Assembly (NCBI GenBank): GCA_910584735.1
Contig: CAJUBM010000081.1
Span: 1 to 12,914 of the forward strand
Direction: 5' to 3'
Source: an uncultured Muribaculaceae bacterium
GTDB taxonomy: Bacteria > Bacteroidota > Bacteroidia > Bacteroidales > Muribaculaceae
Length of the DNA: 12,914 bases
The notes beneath the pieces were generated by a model, which was given only the letters and a program-made list of their open reading frames with translations, was not told the DNA's origin and did not search any database. Of this stretch, positions 5,704 to 12,914 are shown piece by piece. A program made the translations under genes and the position numbers. How positions within the stretch are numbered: position 1 is the stretch's first letter; every line of letters begins with the position of its first letter.

Positions 5704-5753
5704 TTGAAATAGCAGCCATATGGCCCTATATTTGCAAAAACTTGCTAACTTTG
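5704..5753 (+). promoter_or_regulatory. Promoter region of the envelope cluster (two -7 candidates)
   Basis: TTG (5704-5706), 20 nt, TATATTTG (5727-5734) fits the Bacteroidetes promoter pattern. A second exact -7 match, TAACTTTG (5746-5753), lies 19 bp further on but lacks a clear -33 at the right spacing. Either would start transcription shortly before the lipoprotein ATG at 5777. This is the last clear promoter before the right edge, so it may serve all six downstream genes. Confidence 0.6.
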
Positions 5754-5776
5754 CAAATTGAAACTATCACGCTTAC

Positions 5777-7213
5777 ATGAATAAAGCATCATATAAGGCA
5801 TATTTCGCTGCCTGCGGGGTGGCTCTGATGTCCCTTGTCGGCGCCTGCAACTCTAACGATGAGCCTGCGCGCGAGGGTACTCCCGACTACTCGGGGGTAA
5901 CCGTGAGGGCTTTCTCCCTGAAAGAGAACAAGGCGGTGTTGAATAACATTGATTCGGTGTTTTTCTCAATTGACCTGAACAACCGCCGGATATTCAATGC
6001 CGATTCTCTCCCGCTGGGTACAGATGTGAGTGCAGTGGCTGTGAAGCTCACCACCGATGAATGTTCGGAGTGCAAGTTCCATATGACCTCGCTGCATGGC
6101 ACAGACACCGTGGTGGACTACCTTACCTCCCCGGATGAAAAATTGAACTTCACAAAGCCTGTAACGCTTACCATCAGAAGCTATAACGGTGCTGTAGAGA
6201 TGTCCTACGATGTCAGTGTCAACGTTCATGAGCTAAAGAATGACTCTCTGTGGTGGGACGACAAGGGGTGTCTCCCGCTGCCCGCATCTTCCCCCTCGGC
6301 TCAACGCGCCGTAAAGATGGGCGACAGGGCATATGTGCTGTGCCGCACACAGGGCGGATGGTCGCTAAGCCGCTCGGAGAATGTATTTGCCGGAACGTGG
6401 TCGGCAATAGCCACCGACCTTCCCGCCGATGCTGATATTACCTCGTTTAATGCCTCGGATGACACCTTATATATATTGGACGGTAACGGGAATCTTCTGT
6501 CAAGTGCTGACGGCGCGGCTTGGACGCCTGCCGGAGCCATAGGTTGGAGGGCCATAACGGCTGTTTATCCCGGAGGGGTACTCGGACTGAAAGCTGCCGC
6601 TGACGGAAGTCTGCGCCATGTAGCATATCCTTCAGGTGCGGAAAGTGCCGTGGCATCTGATTTCCCCGTGGAAGGATACTCGCAGAGCATACTGTCTTCC
6701 TCCAAATGGGCTCCACGGCCGCAGGTGATGATTGCCGGAGGGCGTACTGCCACGGGAACGCTAACAGGTGCAACATGGGCCTACGACGGTTCTACATGGG
6801 CAAAAGTCGGCAAAGGGCTTCCGGCTGCCGAGGGTTATGCCGTGGCACGTTACACCATAGTGCAGACCGACACCCTCAGCTGGCAATCGAAACGTATACC
6901 GGCTCTGGTAGCCATCGGCGGCCGTGGCGCGTTGAAATGCCAACGCTCTGTATATGTGTCGCGTGACATGGGCATGAACTGGAACAAAGGGTCGAATCTG
7001 GTACAACTGCCCGAATACATCCCCTCGTTGTATGGGGCCGACCTCCTTGTGTTTGAATATACCGAGACTCTCAAACCAAAGGCCGTAAAGCCGATAACCT
7101 CGTGGGAGGTGCCGGTGTTGCTGATGTTCGGCGGAATCGGCGATGACGGGTTATTGCAGCCATATTATTGGCAGGGCGCAATCAACTCGCTGCGGTTTAA
7201 ACCGTTGCAGTAG
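5777..7213 (+). CDS. DUF6242-family lipoprotein, probably surface-exposed
   Basis: The 478-residue protein starts with a lipoprotein signal peptide with lipobox V-G-A-C (Cys24). The cysteine is followed by N-S-N-D-E, similar to the acidic export tag of Bacteroidetes surface lipoproteins. Residues about 44-152 form a beta-sandwich-like region with the pattern (FFSIDLNNRRIFNADSLPLGTDVS) I associate with DUF6242. Residues about 160-478 contain repeated Trp/Gly-rich blade-like segments (for example SADGAAWTPAG and YDGSTWAKVGKGLP), resembling a Kelch- or sialidase-like beta-propeller. The molecular function of the family is unknown. It begins a cluster of envelope genes; the next ATG is 39 nt beyond its stop. 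The family assignment is from memory of motif pattern, so moderately sure. Confidence 0.8.
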   Translation: MNKASYKAYFAACGVALMSLVGACNSNDEPAREGTPDYSGVTVRAFSLKENKAVLNNIDSVFFSIDLNNRRIFNADSLPLGTDVSAVAVKLTTDECSECKFHMTSLHGTDTVVDYLTSPDEKLNFTKPVTLTIRSYNGAVEMSYDVSVNVHELKNDSLWWDDKGCLPLPASSPSAQRAVKMGDRAYVLCRTQGGWSLSRSENVFAGTWSAIATDLPADADITSFNASDDTLYILDGNGNLLSSADGAAWTPAGAIGWRAITAVYPGGVLGLKAAADGSLRHVAYPSGAESAVASDFPVEGYSQSILSSSKWAPRPQVMIAGGRTATGTLTGATWAYDGSTWAKVGKGLPAAEGYAVARYTIVQTDTLSWQSKRIPALVAIGGRGALKCQRSVYVSRDMGMNWNKGSNLVQLPEYIPSLYGADLLVFEYTETLKPKAVKPITSWEVPVLLMFGGIGDDGLLQPYYWQGAINSLRFKPLQ

Positions 7214-7252
7214 CCGGAGGCTCTCTACTCTCCAAATTGAAAGGAATATCCG

Positions 7253-7936
7253 ATGAAGAAGCTGTTGATATTGCTCACTTTAATATGCGCCTGTGTCGTG
7301 GCCCCTTATGGCGTCAAGGCCCAGGAGGCTACCTACAAGTTCGACCTTGGAGGGCAGGTGGGCATGTCGGGTTATCTTGGAGATGCCTCTTCAAGTATCT
7401 TCGGCCATCCCGGATTCTCTGCCGGGGCATCGTTCCGCTACCTCCCTGACGTGCGCTGGGCCATACGCACGGTGTTCAACGTAATGGGGTTGAGTGGCGA
7501 TACAAAGGATATGGACGATGTCTTCCCCGGCGGGGAGAACTATTCCTTCAAGTCTACGGCCTATGACCTGGGGGCGCGTGTGGAATTCAACTTTTTCTCC
7601 TATGGTATAGGGGAGACTTATAAGAAGTTGCGGCGATGGAGCCCGTATCTTGCCGCCGGCATAGGGTTTACCCTTGCTTCCTGCGACGGTGAGACTGCTT
7701 TCGGGTTTAATATCCCGATGGCTTTCGGGATAAAATATAAATTGAAACCGCGCCTTAATATAGGGGCGGAGTTCTCTATGACAAAGGTGTTCAACGACCA
7801 TATAGACGGGCCTCTTTCCGACCTCCATCAGATAAAAAGCTCGTTCGGACGTAACACCGACTGGTATTCGAACATCCAGATTTCAATCACATATGAGTTC
7901 GGCGAACGTTGTGCCACATGCCACTACGTAGACTGA
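7253..7936 (+). CDS. DUF6089-type outer-membrane beta-barrel protein
   Basis: The protein has 227 residues with a signal peptide (KK, hydrophobic 4-17, cleavage after V-K-A, position 23). The mature part is a small porin-like barrel: FDLGGQVGMSGYLGDASSS, FRYLPDVRWAIR, YDLGARVEFNFFSYG, SPYLAAGIGFTLASCDG, YKLKPRLNIGAEFSMTKVF and a last strand IQISITYEFG. The opening GYLGD and the DWYSN segment near the end fit DUF6089, the barrel family that commonly precedes uppS and bamA in Bacteroidetes. The extreme C-terminus is odd: C220-A-T-C223-H224, a CxxCH pattern just after the final strand. A purine stretch (AAAGGAA) precedes the ATG. It lies 39 nt after the lipoprotein gene and 18 nt before uppS, so it is almost certainly in the same operon. 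Role unknown. Confidence 0.85.
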   Translation: MKKLLILLTLICACVVAPYGVKAQEATYKFDLGGQVGMSGYLGDASSSIFGHPGFSAGASFRYLPDVRWAIRTVFNVMGLSGDTKDMDDVFPGGENYSFKSTAYDLGARVEFNFFSYGIGETYKKLRRWSPYLAAGIGFTLASCDGETAFGFNIPMAFGIKYKLKPRLNIGAEFSMTKVFNDHIDGPLSDLHQIKSSFGRNTDWYSNIQISITYEFGERCATCHYVD

Positions 7937-7954
7937 CCTCTAAAACAAACGGAA

Positions 7955-8740
7955 ATGCCGACTATGGAGCAAGCAACGATGGAAGATTTGCTGAAGATGC
8001 TGGATCCTGCAAAGGTTCCCGCCCATGTGGCCATTATAATGGACGGAAACGGGCGCTGGGCCAAGGCCAGAGGGCTTGACCGTTCGGAAGGACACGTAGA
8101 GGGGGTAAGCACCGTGCGACGCATTACCGAGATTGCCTCAGAAGCCGGGGTGAAGTGCCTCACGCTCTATGCCTTTTCCACCGAGAACTGGCATAGGCCG
8201 CAGGCCGAGGTAGATGCCCTGATGCATCTCATCGGCATCGCTATAGAACGCGAGACCCCCGACCTGATAAAGAACAATGTCAGGCTGACGATGATAGGCG
8301 ATTTCGCCCGTATGCCACAGGAGGCGCGCCGCCGTCTGGAAGGATGTTTCAACGCTACGGCCCATTGCACCGGCCTGGTGCTGAACCTTGCCCTGAGCTA
8401 TTCCGGGCGATGGGATATAGTGGCAGCCGCCCGGCAGATTGCCGCCCGATGTGCCGATGGCTCTATGGCGGCGGGAGATATAGACGAGCAGACGTTTGCC
8501 CGCTATCTTTCAACTGCATCCCTGCCGTGTGATTGTCCCGATCCCGACCTCCTCATACGTACCGGCGGTGATAAACGGGTATCCAATTTCCTGCTGTGGC
8601 AGATTGCCTATGCCGAGATTGATGTCACCGACAAATATTGGCCTGATTTTTCGAAAGAGGATTTCCTCAGGGCCTTGATTCGTTTCCAGGGACGTGAACG
8701 GCGGTTCGGCCTTACAAGCGAACAGCTACTCTCCAACTGA
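7955..8740 (+). CDS. uppS: Isoprenyl transferase (undecaprenyl diphosphate synthase)
   Basis: UppS condenses farnesyl diphosphate with isopentenyl diphosphates to make C55 undecaprenyl diphosphate, the lipid carrier for peptidoglycan and surface polysaccharides. The 261-residue length and motifs are standard: HVAIIMDGNGRWAKARG with catalytic D30 and N32-G-R34, then LYAFSTENWHRP (near 73-84), LNLALSYSGRWD (near 141-152), and the C-terminal DLLIRTGGDKRVSNFLLWQIAYAE that binds the diphosphate. The ATG at 7955 is used; M4 and M9 are possible alternatives, since the conserved region begins only near residue 20. It lies between the DUF6089 gene (18 nt) and bamA (101 nt). A short GCCGG/CCGGC hairpin at 8793-8807 in the gap is too small to be a convincing terminator. 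Confidence 0.95.
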   Translation: MPTMEQATMEDLLKMLDPAKVPAHVAIIMDGNGRWAKARGLDRSEGHVEGVSTVRRITEIASEAGVKCLTLYAFSTENWHRPQAEVDALMHLIGIAIERETPDLIKNNVRLTMIGDFARMPQEARRRLEGCFNATAHCTGLVLNLALSYSGRWDIVAAARQIAARCADGSMAAGDIDEQTFARYLSTASLPCDCPDPDLLIRTGGDKRVSNFLLWQIAYAEIDVTDKYWPDFSKEDFLRALIRFQGRERRFGLTSEQLLSN

Positions 8741-8841
8741 TTTCATCCGTACAATTAAACATATCATAATAAAAATCTCCTCCCCCTCCGCTGCCGGTAT
8801 TGCCGGCTTAACCGACTGAAAACTATACTCATCACAGAGAT

Positions 8842-11481
8842 ATGCCCAACAGATTGCTCATAGCATTGCTGGCCTTGCTGGCCTTCCTCCCCGGAGTGAA
8901 CGCCCAGGAGGCAACCGACACTATATATAACCCCCCGGTAGTATATGCCGGCCTCCCCACAACCTACGAGATTGCGGGAGTACGCGTTACCGGGGCTGAC
9001 AATTACGAAGATTATATAGTAATCGGATATTCCGGACTAAAGGTCGGTGACAAGATAGAGATTCCGGGCAATGACATCACCACAGCCGTGAAACGACTTA
9101 TGCGGCAGGGGCTTTTCGCACAGGCGCAGATTATCCTGGAGAAGACCGCCGGCAACAAGGCATGGCTCCTTATAAACCTGCGTACCCAGCCGCGTATCTC
9201 CGAGGTGCGTTATGCCGGCATGAAAAACTCGGAAAAGAAAGAACTTCAGGAACGTCTCCAACTGCTGGCCGGAAACCAGATAACCCAGAACATCGTAAAC
9301 CGCGCCACGGAGATAACTAAAAAGTATTTCGAGGGGAAGGGTTTCGGTAACGCCGATGTGAAAATTCGCCTTGACGAGGACCTGTCAAAAGAGAATGAGA
9401 TGATTGTCACCATCGATGTTGACAAACATTCGAAAGTAAAGGTGCATAAGATTTACATCGATGGCAACCAGGTAATGTCCGACTCCAAGCTGAAACGCGT
9501 TATAAAGAAGACAAACGAAGGTAGCAACCTTTGGAAACTTTTCTCGCAGAAGAAGTTCGTAGAGCAGGACTATCGCGATGACCTTGAGCGTATCATACAG
9601 AAATATAACGAGATGGGTTACCGCGATGCGAAGATTGTCTCCGACTCCGTGGTGCCTTACGATGAGAAGAAGGTCGATGTCTATATCACTCTTGACGAAG
9701 GTAATAAATATTATCTCAGCGATATAACATGGGTAGGCAACACGCTCTATACCACCGACCAGCTTAACTATCTGCTTGATATGAAGCCCGGCGATGTGTA
9801 TAACCAGAAGCATCTGGAGAAACGTCTGAGCCAGGATGAGGATGCCGTCTCTTCGGCCTATATGGATAAGGGGTACCTGTTCTTCAACGTAGTGCCTATT
9901 GAGAAGAATATCCACGGTGATTCCATCGATTTGGAACTCCGCATGATGGAAGGCCCTCAGGCACGTGTGAACAAGGTGACCATAACCGGTAACGACCGTC
10001 TGTATGAGAAAGTGGTGCGCCGCGACCTGCGCGTCAAACCGGGCGAACTCTTTTCCAAGCAGGACCTTATGCGCTCTATGCGCGAGATAGCCCAGACCGG
10101 CCATTTCAATCCCGAGAATATGGTGCCTAACGTGGAACCTAACGAGGAGAACGGTACGGTAGACATCGGTTTCAACCTTGAATCGAAAGCCAACGACCAG
10201 ATTGAATTCTCGCTCGGATGGGGACAGACGGGTATCATCGGAAAATTAGCGCTTAAATTTACCAACTTCTCGATAAAGAATCTTTTCAACCCGTCCTCGT
10301 TCAAGGGACTTATCCCGCAGGGCGAGGGGCAGACTTTCACAATCTCGGCCCAGACCAATGCCCGGTACTACCAGATGTACTCCATCTCGTTCCTTGACCC
10401 ATGGTTCGGAGGGAAGCGTCCCAACTCCCTGTCGGTATCGGCCTACTACTCTCGCCAGACCGGTGTTAACTCCTCATATTATAACTCCAACTGGTCTAAC
10501 CCCTACCTCTACAGCGGTTACGGCGGCTATGGCTATGGTTATGGCTACGGTTCGGGGTACGGCTATAACGACTATTATCAGAACTCCATCGAAAATGCCT
10601 ATGACCCCAACAAGGTGCTTCAGATGGCGGGCGTGACAGTAGGTTTCGGTAAGCAGCTTAACTGGCCCGACGACTATTTCACCTTTACTACCGAACTGTC
10701 CTATAACTGGTATTACCTTAAGAACTGGGAATACCTCTATTATATGAACAACGGGACGTCCAATGCCCTCGTGCTCGGTCTGACGCTGGCCCGAAACTCG
10801 ATAGACAACCCGCTTTATACGCGCCGTGGCTCTACCTTCTCGCTGAATCTCCAGCTTACTCCTCCGGCATCGCTCTTCTCGCCGGGCAAGAACTGGGAGA
10901 AACTTTCGAAGGAGAACACCGTGCAGTCGAAGAAGGAGCTATACAAATGGATAGAATATTGGAAGCTGCGCTTCAAGTCGCGTACCTATACACCCCTTAC
11001 CGACCCTAACGGGAAGTGGACGCTCGTGCTTATGACGCGTGCCGACATCGGTCTGCTCGGTAGCTATAACAAGTGGCTGCGCTCTCCGTTCGAGACATTC
11101 TATGTCGGCGGTGACGGCATGTCGGGTTCATATACATATGCGACCGAGACTATTGCCCTGCGTGGTTACGAGAACGGCTCTCTGACCCCCTGGAGTAAGG
11201 AAGGTTACGCTTATACCCGTTTCGGTGTCGAACTCCATTTCCCGTTCATGCTCCAGCCTTCGACGACCATCTACGGTCTGTGCTTCGTTGAGGGCGGTAA
11301 TGCCTGGACGCGTGTGAAAGACTTCTCTCCGTTCTCATTGAAACGTTCGGCCGGCGCCGGTGTGCGTATCTTCCTCCCTATGGTGGGTATGATGGGTATC
11401 GACTGGGCATATGGTTTCGACAAGGTGAACGGCCAGAAGGGCGGCTCTCACTTCCACTTCATCCTCGGTCAGGAATTCTGA
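8842..11481 (+). CDS. bamA: Outer-membrane protein assembly factor BamA
   Basis: The 879-residue BamA (Omp85) is the barrel-inserting core of the BAM complex. A signal peptide ends at A21. Five POTRA domains follow at roughly 42-117, 118-194, 198-287, 290-370 and 374-448, each with a central GxxF/Y-type helix-turn (for example KKYFEGKGFGN at 160-170 and YMDKGYLFFNV at 340-350). The 16-stranded barrel spans about 452-879. The conserved lock motif R774-G-Y lies in the ALRGYENGSL segment, and the protein ends in F879 as a typical outer-membrane signal. Unusual is a Gly/Tyr-rich stretch at 559-575 within the barrel domain, probably in an extracellular loop. No separate promoter is clear in the 101 nt upstream; it is probably read with uppS. 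Confidence 0.96.
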   Translation: MPNRLLIALLALLAFLPGVNAQEATDTIYNPPVVYAGLPTTYEIAGVRVTGADNYEDYIVIGYSGLKVGDKIEIPGNDITTAVKRLMRQGLFAQAQIILEKTAGNKAWLLINLRTQPRISEVRYAGMKNSEKKELQERLQLLAGNQITQNIVNRATEITKKYFEGKGFGNADVKIRLDEDLSKENEMIVTIDVDKHSKVKVHKIYIDGNQVMSDSKLKRVIKKTNEGSNLWKLFSQKKFVEQDYRDDLERIIQKYNEMGYRDAKIVSDSVVPYDEKKVDVYITLDEGNKYYLSDITWVGNTLYTTDQLNYLLDMKPGDVYNQKHLEKRLSQDEDAVSSAYMDKGYLFFNVVPIEKNIHGDSIDLELRMMEGPQARVNKVTITGNDRLYEKVVRRDLRVKPGELFSKQDLMRSMREIAQTGHFNPENMVPNVEPNEENGTVDIGFNLESKANDQIEFSLGWGQTGIIGKLALKFTNFSIKNLFNPSSFKGLIPQGEGQTFTISAQTNARYYQMYSISFLDPWFGGKRPNSLSVSAYYSRQTGVNSSYYNSNWSNPYLYSGYGGYGYGYGYGSGYGYNDYYQNSIENAYDPNKVLQMAGVTVGFGKQLNWPDDYFTFTTELSYNWYYLKNWEYLYYMNNGTSNALVLGLTLARNSIDNPLYTRRGSTFSLNLQLTPPASLFSPGKNWEKLSKENTVQSKKELYKWIEYWKLRFKSRTYTPLTDPNGKWTLVLMTRADIGLLGSYNKWLRSPFETFYVGGDGMSGSYTYATETIALRGYENGSLTPWSKEGYAYTRFGVELHFPFMLQPSTTIYGLCFVEGGNAWTRVKDFSPFSLKRSAGAGVRIFLPMVGMMGIDWAYGFDKVNGQKGGSHFHFILGQEF
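10516..10566 (+). repeat. Degenerate GGYTAY repeat in bamA encoding a Gly-Tyr tract
   Basis: Codons 559-575 alternate Gly and Tyr almost without break (G/Y at 15 or more of 17 positions, with one Ser at 571). The DNA is a run of imperfect GGC/GGT-TAT/TAC six-base units. Such a unit length would keep the frame if slippage added or removed copies. It sits between barrel segments rich in Asn, Ser and Tyr, as expected for a surface loop. Confidence 0.8.
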
Positions 11482-11618
11482 TGCCTGCCGGATTATTCCG
11501 AAGTAAGCCTATCCCGGAGGGCCTAATTCGTGGATGCCTTAAACCTTTTGCCGGGTAGATTGTCTTAACTATTGACAGACATATTGATAGATTACCACTA
11601 ATCGTGATATTATAGATT
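11482..11618 (+). other. bamA-skp intergenic region, no clear signal
   Basis: The 137-nt gap has no exact TAnnTTTG element and no strong hairpin. Two TATTGA direct repeats lie about 12 bp apart (near 11571-11588); their meaning is unclear. Read-through from bamA seems the simplest way to express the next gene, though an atypical promoter cannot be excluded. Confidence 0.4.
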
Positions 11619-12134
11619 ATGAAAAAGATATTTCTCTCGCTGGTATTTGCAGTTATCTGCGTTGTCGGCGCCTCGGCTCAGAAGTTCGCCTTGATAGATA
11701 TGGAGTACATATTGAAGAATGTGCCATCCTATGAGATGGCCAACGAGCAGCTGAACCAGCTTTCGCAGCGTTGGCAGAAAGAGGTGGAGGCCGTCAGCAA
11801 GGAGGCCGACCAGATGTATAAGCAGTACCTTTCGGACAAGGTGTTCCTCACCGAGGAACAGGTGAAGAAGCGTGAGGAGGAAATCGTTGCCAAGGAACAG
11901 CAGGCCACCGAACTCCGCTACAAATACTTCGGCCCCGAGGGAGAACTTTATAAGAAGCGTCAGACGCTGATGAAGCCTATCCAGGACGATATATATAACG
12001 CCGTCAAGAAACTCTCCGAGGAACGTGGCTACCAGGCTATCTTCGACCGAGCTTCATCGGCTAACATAATATACGCCTCTCCGCGCATCGATGTCTCGAA
12101 CGAGGTGCTTGCCAAGCTCGGCTATGCCAACTGA
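11619..12134 (+). CDS. OmpH/Skp-family periplasmic chaperone, first copy
   Basis: The 171-residue protein belongs to OmpH/Skp (Pfam OmpH-type), a periplasmic chaperone that holds unfolded outer-membrane proteins on their way to BamA. The signal peptide ends A-S-A (20). The mature chain opens with the typical KFALIDMEYILKNVPSY strand-helix, followed by a long charged coiled coil (about 40-125, rich in Lys, Glu and Gln) that would form the tentacles, and ends with a strand region (GYQAIFDRASSANIIYA) and a short helix. Its position just after bamA is the standard Bacteroidetes arrangement. A second, diverged copy follows 53 nt downstream. The two probably share a transcript. Confidence 0.92.
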   Translation: MKKIFLSLVFAVICVVGASAQKFALIDMEYILKNVPSYEMANEQLNQLSQRWQKEVEAVSKEADQMYKQYLSDKVFLTEEQVKKREEEIVAKEQQATELRYKYFGPEGELYKKRQTLMKPIQDDIYNAVKKLSEERGYQAIFDRASSANIIYASPRIDVSNEVLAKLGYAN

Positions 12135-12187
12135 CGATGTGAATCCACTATTAAAAAAGAATACATAATTAAAACTATAATAGACCA

Positions 12188-12712
12188 ATGATTAAGAAAA
12201 TCCTTATGGCGCTGGTTGTGGCTCTGCCCCTCTGCGCCTGGGCACAGTCCCCGAAATTCGGTGTTGTTGACGCACAGGCCGTTCTCCAGGATATGCCCGA
12301 ACTCAAAGAGGTAGAAGCCAAAATCGGTGAGGCTTCCAAGACTTATGAAACCGAGTATGCCAAGATCAACGAGGAGCTTCAGAAGAAATATACCGAATAT
12401 CAGGAACTTGAAAAGGATCCTACCGCGCTTCAGCAAATCAAGGAGCGCCGTCTCAGCGAGATGCAGGAGCTCACACAGAAGAGCGAGCAGTTCGCACAGA
12501 CCGCCCACCAGGACCTCCAGCGCCAGCAGGCCCAGCTTATGCAGCCCATACAGCAGAAACTTATGGACGCCATCAAGGCTGTAGGCACCGAGCAGGGTTA
12601 TACCATGATATTCCCCGAGGGTATGGCTGCTTTCACTTCCACACAGGTTACTGACGTTACCCCCGCTGTCCGCACAAAGCTCGGCCTTCCCGCAGCTTCC
12701 GCCGCGAAATAA
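12188..12712 (+). CDS. OmpH/Skp-family periplasmic chaperone, second copy
   Basis: The 174-residue paralogue of the preceding gene has a signal peptide ending A-W-A (19). The mature N-terminus KFGVVDAQAVLQDMPEL resembles the start of the first copy. The central coiled coil (about 45-125) is Gln- and Glu-rich, and the C-terminal part GYTMIFPEGMAAFTSTQVTDVTP corresponds to the conserved strand block. It ends in an Ala-rich tail (LPAASAAK). Skp works as a trimer, so the two copies could form separate or mixed trimers; sequence cannot tell. It is the last gene of the cluster, followed by the hairpin at 12746-12782. Confidence 0.92.
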   Translation: MIKKILMALVVALPLCAWAQSPKFGVVDAQAVLQDMPELKEVEAKIGEASKTYETEYAKINEELQKKYTEYQELEKDPTALQQIKERRLSEMQELTQKSEQFAQTAHQDLQRQQAQLMQPIQQKLMDAIKAVGTEQGYTMIFPEGMAAFTSTQVTDVTPAVRTKLGLPAASAAK

Positions 12713-12745
12713 GCCGATTTTTGCCAATCGGGAATAAAATATATG

Positions 12746-12782
12746 AGCGGTGTGTCAAAAAGATGAATTTTGACACACCGCT
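12746..12782 (+). terminator. Strong hairpin terminating the envelope cluster
   Basis: Arms 12746-12760 and 12768-12782 are perfect 15-bp reverse complements (AGCGGTGTGTCAAAA and its complement) with a 7-nt loop. It starts 33 nt after the last stop. The T run is inside the 3' arm rather than after it; T-rich sequence after the stem is modest. The A run in the 5' arm gives the same form on the opposite strand, so it may work in both directions. Confidence 0.75.
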
Positions 12783-12808
12783 TCTGTTATATAACACTTT
12801 TGGCAATG

Positions 12809-12822
12809 GCGGTGTGTCAAAA
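12809..12822. repeat. Third copy of the terminator arm
   Basis: Positions 12809-12822 (GCGGTGTGTCAAAA) repeat 12747-12760 exactly. The middle arm (12768-12781) can therefore pair with either the upstream or the downstream copy, giving two mutually exclusive hairpins. The 27-nt loop of the second contains the palindrome GTTATATAAC (12785-12794). Confidence 0.75.
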
Positions 12823-12870
12823 TTCAGATAAACGTCTCCCAACGAAAAGGTTATTATCCGTGGTAACTTA

Positions 12871-12914
12871 TAGTGGCGCCGGACCTCCGGGACGGCAGGC
12901 CACCCGAAGAGGCG
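12871..12914. repeat. Partial copy 2 of the edge repeat, running off the window
   Basis: The 44 bases are identical to positions 6-49, covering most of one arm and the first 6 nt of the spacer. The 5 bases before the match differ (ACTTA against GATGG), which marks TAGTGGCGCC as the left boundary of the shared unit. The second arm would lie beyond the edge. This copy sits downstream of the skp terminator, so both copies lie beyond the ends of transcription units. Confidence 0.9.

Noticed and set aside
8793..8807. GCCGG/CCGGC hairpin between uppS and bamA as terminator
   Set aside because: A 5-bp stem without a T tract is too weak, and the two genes are normally expressed together.
9385..10104. 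239-codon minus-strand ORF inside bamA
   Set aside because: It is antisense to conserved POTRA domains; the long open frame is a by-product of bamA codon use, with no promoter or family resemblance.
12122..12727. 201-codon minus-strand ORF across the second skp gene
   Set aside because: It mirrors the coiled-coil coding sequence (Leu-rich shadow of Glu/Gln codons) and has no independent support.
1..12914. Circular plasmid or phage contig suggested by identical ends
   Set aside because: The match begins at position 6, not 1, and the flanks differ; the content is core chromosomal genes. A dispersed repeat explains it better.

Overview
The window looks like a chromosomal segment of a Bacteroidales bacterium. 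A Muribaculaceae-like gut member is my best guess, from the moderately high GC content and the protein families; this is inference, since no rRNA is present. The main evidence is promoters of the Bacteroidetes type (TTG or TTTG, about 19-21 nt, then TAnnTTTG), mostly absent Shine-Dalgarno sequences, Bacteroidetes-only families (DUF6242 lipoprotein, DUF6089 barrel), and the order isoprenyl transferase - BamA - OmpH - OmpH typical of this phylum. Most of the content is core housekeeping; I see no phage, CRISPR, IS transposase or toxin genes.

Layout. Positions 1-140 hold a GC-rich 43-bp perfect inverted repeat around a 54-nt spacer, and part of the same sequence (44 bp identical) recurs at the far right edge (12871-12914). 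Positions 180-4249 are all on the minus strand in three units: (i) yitT plus an unrecognised outer-membrane barrel gene overlapping in TAATG, behind a promoter whose -33 element lies in a perfect 38-bp palindrome; (ii) xerC and hpf, with an inverted repeat over the xerC -7 element and an unusually strong Shine-Dalgarno before hpf; (iii) rpsU with a textbook promoter. From 4250 onward everything is on the plus strand: ribD; then a long unit of a surface-type lipoprotein (DUF6242), a DUF6089 barrel, uppS, bamA and two skp/ompH-like genes, ended by a strong hairpin.

How the genes work together. The plus-strand unit is an envelope-biogenesis cluster: UppS makes the C55 lipid carrier for cell-wall and surface glycans, BamA inserts outer-membrane proteins, and the two Skp-like proteins probably escort them across the periplasm. 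DUF6089 and DUF6242 are probably envelope proteins of unknown role made with this set. The minus-strand block links translation and chromosome maintenance (bS21, hibernation factor, Xer recombinase).

The signals most worth following are the dispersed inverted repeat at both edges, the palindromic operator candidate at yitT, the Shine-Dalgarno of hpf, the inverted repeat at the xerC promoter, the Gly/Tyr-rich insert in BamA and the three-armed terminator after the skp pair. I found no clear new multi-gene system; the novelty here is mainly in non-coding structure.
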